This document shows, piece by piece, positions 16,739 to 20,870 of a stretch of DNA of 20,870 nucleotides. The first letter of the stretch is position 1; each line of letters starts with the position of its first letter. The position numbers were made by a program, and so were the translations under genes. Under the pieces are notes generated by a model. That model saw only the letters and a list, made by a program, of their open reading frames with translations, searched no databases and was not told the DNA's origin. The stretch comes from Planctomycetaceae bacterium (GTDB taxonomy: Bacteria; Planctomycetota; Planctomycetia; Pirellulales; Lacipirellulaceae): positions 1-20,870 of the forward strand of contig PATG01000064.1 in NCBI GenBank assembly GCA_002713555.1, written 5' to 3'.

Positions 16739-17029
16739 TTAAATCAATTCGGCCAGTTTCGAAGTTGCTGGAGTGCAATAAATCTTGCTTTGAAATCCTT
16801 CTTTGACGACAAGAGGTAGAAATCCGATATGATCCAGATGCGCGTGGGTTAGGGCAATCGCGTCGAGAGATTTTGCAGGAAAGGGTGTGGGATCCCAGTT
16901 GAGCAGGCGCAGTTTTTTAAGGCCTTGAAATAAACCACAGTCGATTAGCACCCGGGCGTCGCCAGCCTCCAACAGATATTTAGAGCCAGTGACGGTTCCA
17001 GCTGCTCCATGAAAGGTGATCTTTGCCAT
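16739..17029 (-). pseudogene. N-terminal remnant of a metallo-beta-lactamase-fold RNase-type protein
   Basis: Ninety-six residues match the start of MBL-fold/beta-CASP exonuclease-like proteins: ITFHGAAGTVTGSKYLLEAG, ID-CGLFQG at 29-36, and the zinc motif H62-A-H-L-D-H67. The frame then stops at LAELI where full-length relatives (roughly 450 residues) continue with the remaining zinc ligands, the beta-CASP domain and the KH/RMMBL regions. The stop is followed 33 bases later by the LOG gene, so the rest appears deleted rather than frameshifted. It cannot bind two zincs properly, so it is unlikely to be a functional nuclease. A short standalone protein is possible but unlikely. Confidence 0.75.
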
Positions 17030-17146
17030 TGAGGATTACTAATTCTGTGGAGAGCTAGCTGTTTTGTATTTGAGATCTTAGCCGTTTTTCGATTTTGTCC
17101 ATACCTGAATCTTTAGAACTCAGCTACGGCGAATGAAATAGGTGTG

Positions 17147-19030
17147 TTAGATGATTCCATGGAGGGGGCCACCCCGAGTAGCCAGAGCATCTACTCGCGA
17201 TTTGACTTCAAGGTCTTCTTCCAGAACTGGGGCATGATGTGGCTTGATGCGTGCGTCGATGACGAGCGCTCCTCGACATCCCCAGTGTTTATCTTTGACA
17301 AAGGACTCGATGCCATGGATGTCACTGGCGGGATTGGAGCGTGTGAAGGTAACCCAGATGAAATTTCGGAGAGATTCTGCAACAAACGCACTATCGTTGA
17401 CCACCACAACCCAGCGGAACTTATTGATCGGATTGTCATGTTTATAAAATGAGCAAAAGCGATCCATAGGTTCGACGACTTGATCGAGTCCTTGAGTACG
17501 TGCCTGTAGCGATACTTCATAATCAAACGATGGCTTAGAGCAAGGTGGGCCCGTGACGGCAAGTACTCCTGGCATGATGATCCGAGGTGCGCTGAATCCT
17601 TCGGGAAGTTTTAAGTCTCCTGGCAACTCATTTACCAGGGGATAGTGGGGAGTCCCTGCAGCTGCAATCACCAGTTTAGAGCCGGTATTCAATGACGAAC
17701 CAGAATAATCGAGCGTATCTATAGTGGTATGTGTATGGAAATGCAAATCGCATTGCCAATTTGCTCGGGATAGTACATGTTGCAGAAAACCTGAGATATC
17801 CTGTAGGTCAAGATCTGGATCATCTTGTCGGGCAGCGATCAATAAGAATTTTGCCAGGGACAGTTGGCCCTGACCTAAAATGGCATTGGCTTGTGTAAGC
17901 AATTCCTGAGGTCGTTGTGTGTCCAGAAAAGGCATATAACGCTCGCTGCCAAAAGCCAAAAGAAGTGGATGAACTCCAGCAGCATCAACAGCATGAACAC
18001 CGTGAACACCAGGCAATACTTCGGGAATGAGGGGGCCCGTGATTTCATGAATCAACTCACCAAGCATGGTGTCTTCTTGTGGTGGGCGCCCTACAACAGT
18101 GAATGGCCAGATTGCTCCATCACGATGATAGACTTTCTCGACCCGCATTACCGGAAAAGGATGGGTCAGGCTGTAGTACCCCAAGTGATCGCCAAATGGT
18201 CCTTCATCCAATAACCTGTTCGGTTCGACAATACCGGTAATGCAAAAATCAGCATCAGCATGTATTGGTAGCATGTCAGGAGGGCAAATCATTCGTATGC
18301 GTCGTCTCCCCAGAGCACCGGCAAATACGAGTTCACTCATTCCTTCGGGCAAGGGCATCACGGCTGCGACCGTCATTGCAGGGGGACCACCAATAAAAAT
18401 ATTGACCCGGAAAGGTTTGCCTGCTCGCATAGCTGCCGCATGATGGACACCAATCGAGCGATGGATCTGATAATGCAAGCCTACCTCGTCATCAACCTTG
18501 TACGAATCACCGGCCAATTGAATACGGTACATACCGAGGTTCGAGTGACGTATGCCGGGTTTGTCGACATTTTCTGTATAAACTTGCGGCAAGGTAATAA
18601 AAGGTCCGCCATCTGCGGGCCAACTTTGAAGTTGAGGTAAATGACTCGTGGTGGTTTGCTGTGATAAAACGGGGCCACGACGGACCTTTGCGGGCAACAT
18701 CGTAAACGCACTGCGCGAAGCACCAAGAAAACGCCAGGGTTTTTTGATGAAATTCTTGGGTTGCGAACGCAGCTCGACGAGTTGTCGCACGGCATCTAAA
18801 CCGTCGCGAAACATATACCGAACACGGTCCCTAGTACCGAATAGATTACTGACCATCGGAAAGGCACAACCGCGAACATTGGTAAAGAGAATTGCCGGGC
18901 CTTTTGAGGCAAAGACACGACGTTGAATGGCTGCTGCTTCGAGCTTGGGATCAATCAATTCGTGAATACGTATCAGATCGCCATTTTTTTCAAGATCAGC
19001 AACACATTGCTGTAAGCTTCGGTAGCCCAT
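17147..19030 (-). CDS. UbiD-family prenylated-flavin-dependent decarboxylase
   Basis: UbiD-type enzymes use prenylated FMN to decarboxylate aromatic or enoic acids. The 627-residue length exceeds classic UbiD (about 490) but fits the long class annotated as menaquinone-biosynthesis decarboxylase in many bacteria. Key residues are visible: HSNLGMYR with R169, and LLDEGPFGDHLGYYS with E276 and D281, matching the Arg-Glu-Glu/Asp catalytic triad. QIHRSIGVHH (188-197) is typical of the cofactor region. A role in futalosine-route menaquinone synthesis is possible but an inference; no mqn genes or UbiX lie in the window. It is divergent from the ClpP-like gene with a 437-base gap. Confidence 0.88.
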   Translation of the reverse strand: MGYRSLQQCVADLEKNGDLIRIHELIDPKLEAAAIQRRVFASKGPAILFTNVRGCAFPMVSNLFGTRDRVRYMFRDGLDAVRQLVELRSQPKNFIKKPWRFLGASRSAFTMLPAKVRRGPVLSQQTTTSHLPQLQSWPADGGPFITLPQVYTENVDKPGIRHSNLGMYRIQLAGDSYKVDDEVGLHYQIHRSIGVHHAAAMRAGKPFRVNIFIGGPPAMTVAAVMPLPEGMSELVFAGALGRRRIRMICPPDMLPIHADADFCITGIVEPNRLLDEGPFGDHLGYYSLTHPFPVMRVEKVYHRDGAIWPFTVVGRPPQEDTMLGELIHEITGPLIPEVLPGVHGVHAVDAAGVHPLLLAFGSERYMPFLDTQRPQELLTQANAILGQGQLSLAKFLLIAARQDDPDLDLQDISGFLQHVLSRANWQCDLHFHTHTTIDTLDYSGSSLNTGSKLVIAAAGTPHYPLVNELPGDLKLPEGFSAPRIIMPGVLAVTGPPCSKPSFDYEVSLQARTQGLDQVVEPMDRFCSFYKHDNPINKFRWVVVVNDSAFVAESLRNFIWVTFTRSNPASDIHGIESFVKDKHWGCRGALVIDARIKPHHAPVLEEDLEVKSRVDALATRGGPLHGII

Positions 19031-19467
19031 AGATCAATTTCACTTTTCCAGAAGAACCCCTGGCCAGCTGGCACAGGGTAATACGGAATCGCGCTAGCAG
19101 TTTTGTAGCGATTGTAAGACTTTTGTAACTTATTTTCGGCAATCAAGTTGGACCAAAAACTGGTAAAGTCCCCCTTTTACCTCTATAATGGTGCTTATAA
19201 AAGAGAGTATCCGATAAATCTTGCCTATTCGTATTTGTCAAGTGGAGATAGTCTAGGGGGGAATGGCGACTTCTTAACCAGGACGAAGTAAATTGCCAGA
19301 CTTTCTTTTCGAAGAAGATTCAGCTCAGGTGTTGCAGCCAAGCAATCTTGAAAGAGTAAACCTTGTGGTCACCAGCGGATTTATTTAACTTCTTACACGA
19401 TTATTACAATTTTATTTTTCAATCGCATAATTTTATAGCTCGTTGAAACTCATAGGTTCTTGGTTAA
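19031..19467. other. 437-base divergent intergenic region (UbiD / ClpP-like)
   Basis: This region must contain promoters for both flanking genes. A TATAAT box and an overlapping inverted repeat lie near its left third (see separate entry). From that box to the ClpP-like start is about 280 bases, a long potential leader that holds no gene I recognise. No tRNA, small RNA or riboswitch consensus is evident. Confidence 0.5.
19161..19189 (+). promoter_or_regulatory. Candidate promoter with overlapping inverted repeat
   Basis: A perfect sigma70-type -10 box, TATAAT, lies at 19184-19189. A -35 at 17-base spacing would be TGGTAA (19161-19166), a poor match. Between them, GGTAAA (19162-19167) is inverted as TTTACC (19176-19181) over an 8-base C-rich spacer. 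A repeat here would place a bound regulator over the RNA polymerase site, so it could be an operator. The downstream gene is the ClpP-like CDS starting 279 bases later. Confidence 0.35.
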
Positions 19468-20085
19468 ATGACTCAGCATCACAAAGACGATAGCGTTCCC
19501 GAAATAGCGATTACAGGGGATTTGACAGAGCATGAATCAGAACTTACAGATCGTTTGTTGGATGTAGAGCCAGGAGGAGAATGCACCCTCTACTTTGATT
19601 CTCCGGGAGGGAGTCCCTATTGCTCAATGTCTCTCATGACACTCATTCGCATGCGTGGCTTGCGTGCTACGGGCATTGTGACAGGAGAGTGTTCATCAGC
19701 TGCACTTTGGCCATTTGCAGCATGCCATCGCCGACTGGTAACGGCCTATAGTGTGTTACTATTTCACCCAATGAAATGGCAAAGCGAGGAGAATGTAGGT
19801 TTGGCAGAAGCTGCCGAATGGGCACGTCATTTTGGCCAGCTAGAAAAAGACATGGATGCTCTGTTGGCCGACCTGTTTGGTGTTTCGCGAGAGGTAATGG
19901 ACGAATGGATTAATCCTGGTCGCTATATATCTGGCCCGACGTTAGCAGGCGCTGGTTTGGCAGAATTGATCTCCGCGGCCGATCTTACCAGTCCTACAGG
20001 AGTGCTCATCAATCAGCTCAGCCAAGAATCGGGTCCTGGTTCCACGCACGAGATTCCAAAACCAGTATTGCGCAAGGCAACTTAA
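19468..20085 (+). CDS. ClpP/SppA-like protein, uncertain activity
   Basis: The 205 residues show the ClpP/crotonase fold: LYFDSPGGSPYCSMSLM (41-57, the oxyanion-loop region) and VTGECSSAALWPFAAC (71-86), where S76 or S77 would be the nucleophile. H100 in LLFHPMKW fits the catalytic His. The third residue, Asp in ClpP, cannot be placed with confidence; ISGPTLAGAGLAELI is the equivalent region and has Glu. The protein is somewhat divergent from true ClpP, which has about 193 residues and a conserved HQP motif after the His. It may be a specialised or inactive peptidase-like protein. No ClpX or ClpA gene is nearby, and no clear ribosome site precedes the ATG. Confidence 0.7.
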   Translation: MTQHHKDDSVPEIAITGDLTEHESELTDRLLDVEPGGECTLYFDSPGGSPYCSMSLMTLIRMRGLRATGIVTGECSSAALWPFAACHRRLVTAYSVLLFHPMKWQSEENVGLAEAAEWARHFGQLEKDMDALLADLFGVSREVMDEWINPGRYISGPTLAGAGLAELISAADLTSPTGVLINQLSQESGPGSTHEIPKPVLRKAT

Positions 20086-20870
20086 GTCGTTAGAGGTGGT
20101 GATTCCGCTGCCATTGAAGCAAAACAGCGGGCTGCCAATTCCAAGTCATGATTACGTGGTAAGAAAACGCCACGTATTCGTATGCGACGTATGACTCCTT
20201 TTTCGAGCATTTGTCCGCCAAATTGTCTCTGTACAATAGGACAACCTGATTTCGTTAATTGGATTTGACAAATTCCAAGGTCTTCAGGGTGCGTCATTTC
20301 AGCATAGCTCCAATCGTTCGCCAGTCCTCGCATAACAGCGCAGACGGGTCTCTGGGCGATCGTTTTTGGCATATGAAGGGATGTCAGGAGATCGGTTGAA
20401 TATTTTTCTCCCTCCTTAACATCAAGGAGCCACACTTCATCGCTCTCAAGTTGTGTGCAAACATTGATTAGCGGCATACTTTCGAGCTGTTCGGTATGCA
20501 CTGAAATAATAGTGTCCAGCAAGATCATTGAATCTTCTTGGGCCACAGCTCGCCAGTACACCTGGCTCAAAAAAGGTTGTTGATCACTTTGACCTGAATT
20601 TGGTGTCAAGGTTGCAATGAAATCGGCGCCGCGCACAAATGCGCTATGGCATCGATTATCTCCCAGTGATGGGGCTTCCGTGGGATCGGATTTCGTGGCA
20701 GTGGTTTGGACCGTCACACCGAGTAGATGTCCGCTAAAGGGCAAGTGGTTCCACGTAAATGCACTGATGCCCGTTGCAAGATGAGCCGTTCTTAGCTCTC
20801 CGGTTAATCCCTCAATATGCAGAGTGGCCACTTCGTTTTGGAGTAGCCAAGGTTGCGATGCCAAGATTTT
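20082..20870 (-). CDS. Hypothetical protein, C-terminal part (5' end beyond window)
   Basis: The frame is open to the right edge, so the start is probably outside; the only start-like codon near it is a TTG at 20864-20862. The visible part (about 260 residues) is rich in beta-strand patterns (ATLHIEGLTGELRTAHL, TDLLTSLHMPK, RIRGVFLPRNHDL) and has no signal peptide, transmembrane helix or catalytic motif I recognise. Its opening, LLQNEVATLHIEGLTGE, vaguely resembles carbohydrate-interacting beta-sandwich proteins, but that is weak. Its stop overlaps the ClpP-like stop by bases 20082-20085. Confidence 0.6.
   Translation of the reverse strand, partial: KILASQPWLLQNEVATLHIEGLTGELRTAHLATGISAFTWNHLPFSGHLLGVTVQTTATKSDPTEAPSLGDNRCHSAFVRGADFIATLTPNSGQSDQQPFLSQVYWRAVAQEDSMILLDTIISVHTEQLESMPLINVCTQLESDEVWLLDVKEGEKYSTDLLTSLHMPKTIAQRPVCAVMRGLANDWSYAEMTHPEDLGICQIQLTKSGCPIVQRQFGGQMLEKGVIRRIRIRGVFLPRNHDLELAARCFASMAAESPPLTT

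Noticed and set aside
19148..19153. TTGGAC as the -35 box for the TATAAT at 19184
   Set aside because: The spacing of 30 bases is too large for a sigma70 promoter.

Overview
The window looks like an ordinary chromosomal stretch of a planctomycete, most likely a Pirellulales-type bacterium. This rests on recognising protein types rather than on any search: a zinc-ribbon/transmembrane/C-terminal-domain protein, a large UbiD-type decarboxylase, a Gfo/Idh/MocA oxidoreductase, a ClpP-like protein and a HEAT-like/TlpA thioredoxin fusion of kinds common in that phylum. Shine-Dalgarno sites are weak and GTG starts frequent. Base composition looks close to half GC (judged by eye, not computed).

Layout. 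Positions 1-98 appear to be the end of an IS3-like insertion element. bshB1 (bacillithiol deacetylase) runs leftwards at 292-981. An M32 metallocarboxypeptidase (1209-2720) and a zinc-ribbon membrane protein (2932-4413) run rightwards. They are followed by the three-gene proton-translocating transhydrogenase pntAA-pntAB-pntB (4579-7648) and mutY (7680-8789). Next come a decayed ABC-transporter ATPase (8849-9140, minus) and a GNAT acetyltransferase of the phosphinothricin N-acetyltransferase type (9545-10045). From 10119 to 19030 all recognised genes are on the minus strand. In map order these are a C-terminal oxidoreductase scrap, an intact Gfo/Idh/MocA oxidoreductase, an Nramp-like transporter lacking the canonical metal-site residues, a membrane-anchored TlpA-like thioredoxin, a pteridine-reductase-like SDR, a LOG-family protein, a truncated metallo-beta-lactamase-fold protein and a UbiD-type decarboxylase. 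A ClpP-like protein (19468-20085, plus) meets the last gene, a partial unknown (20082-20870, minus), tail to tail with a 4-base stop overlap.

Functionally, the only clear multi-gene unit is pntAA/pntAB/pntB, which balances NADH and NADPH using the proton gradient. mutY follows pntB by 31 bases and may be co-transcribed. The LOG and SDR genes (15 bases apart) form a likely minus-strand pair, with the broken MBL gene upstream. The rest is housekeeping or single-gene content.

I did not find a convincing new multi-gene system. The most noteworthy signals are a cluster of gene decay (a frameshifted ABC ATPase, an oxidoreductase scrap and a truncated MBL protein), substitutions at key residues (MutY Asp to Glu; DPGN and MPH motifs lost in the Nramp-like protein; Asp in place of Ser in the SDR), a 15-bp tandem repeat, a tetraloop hairpin and an inverted repeat overlapping a candidate promoter.
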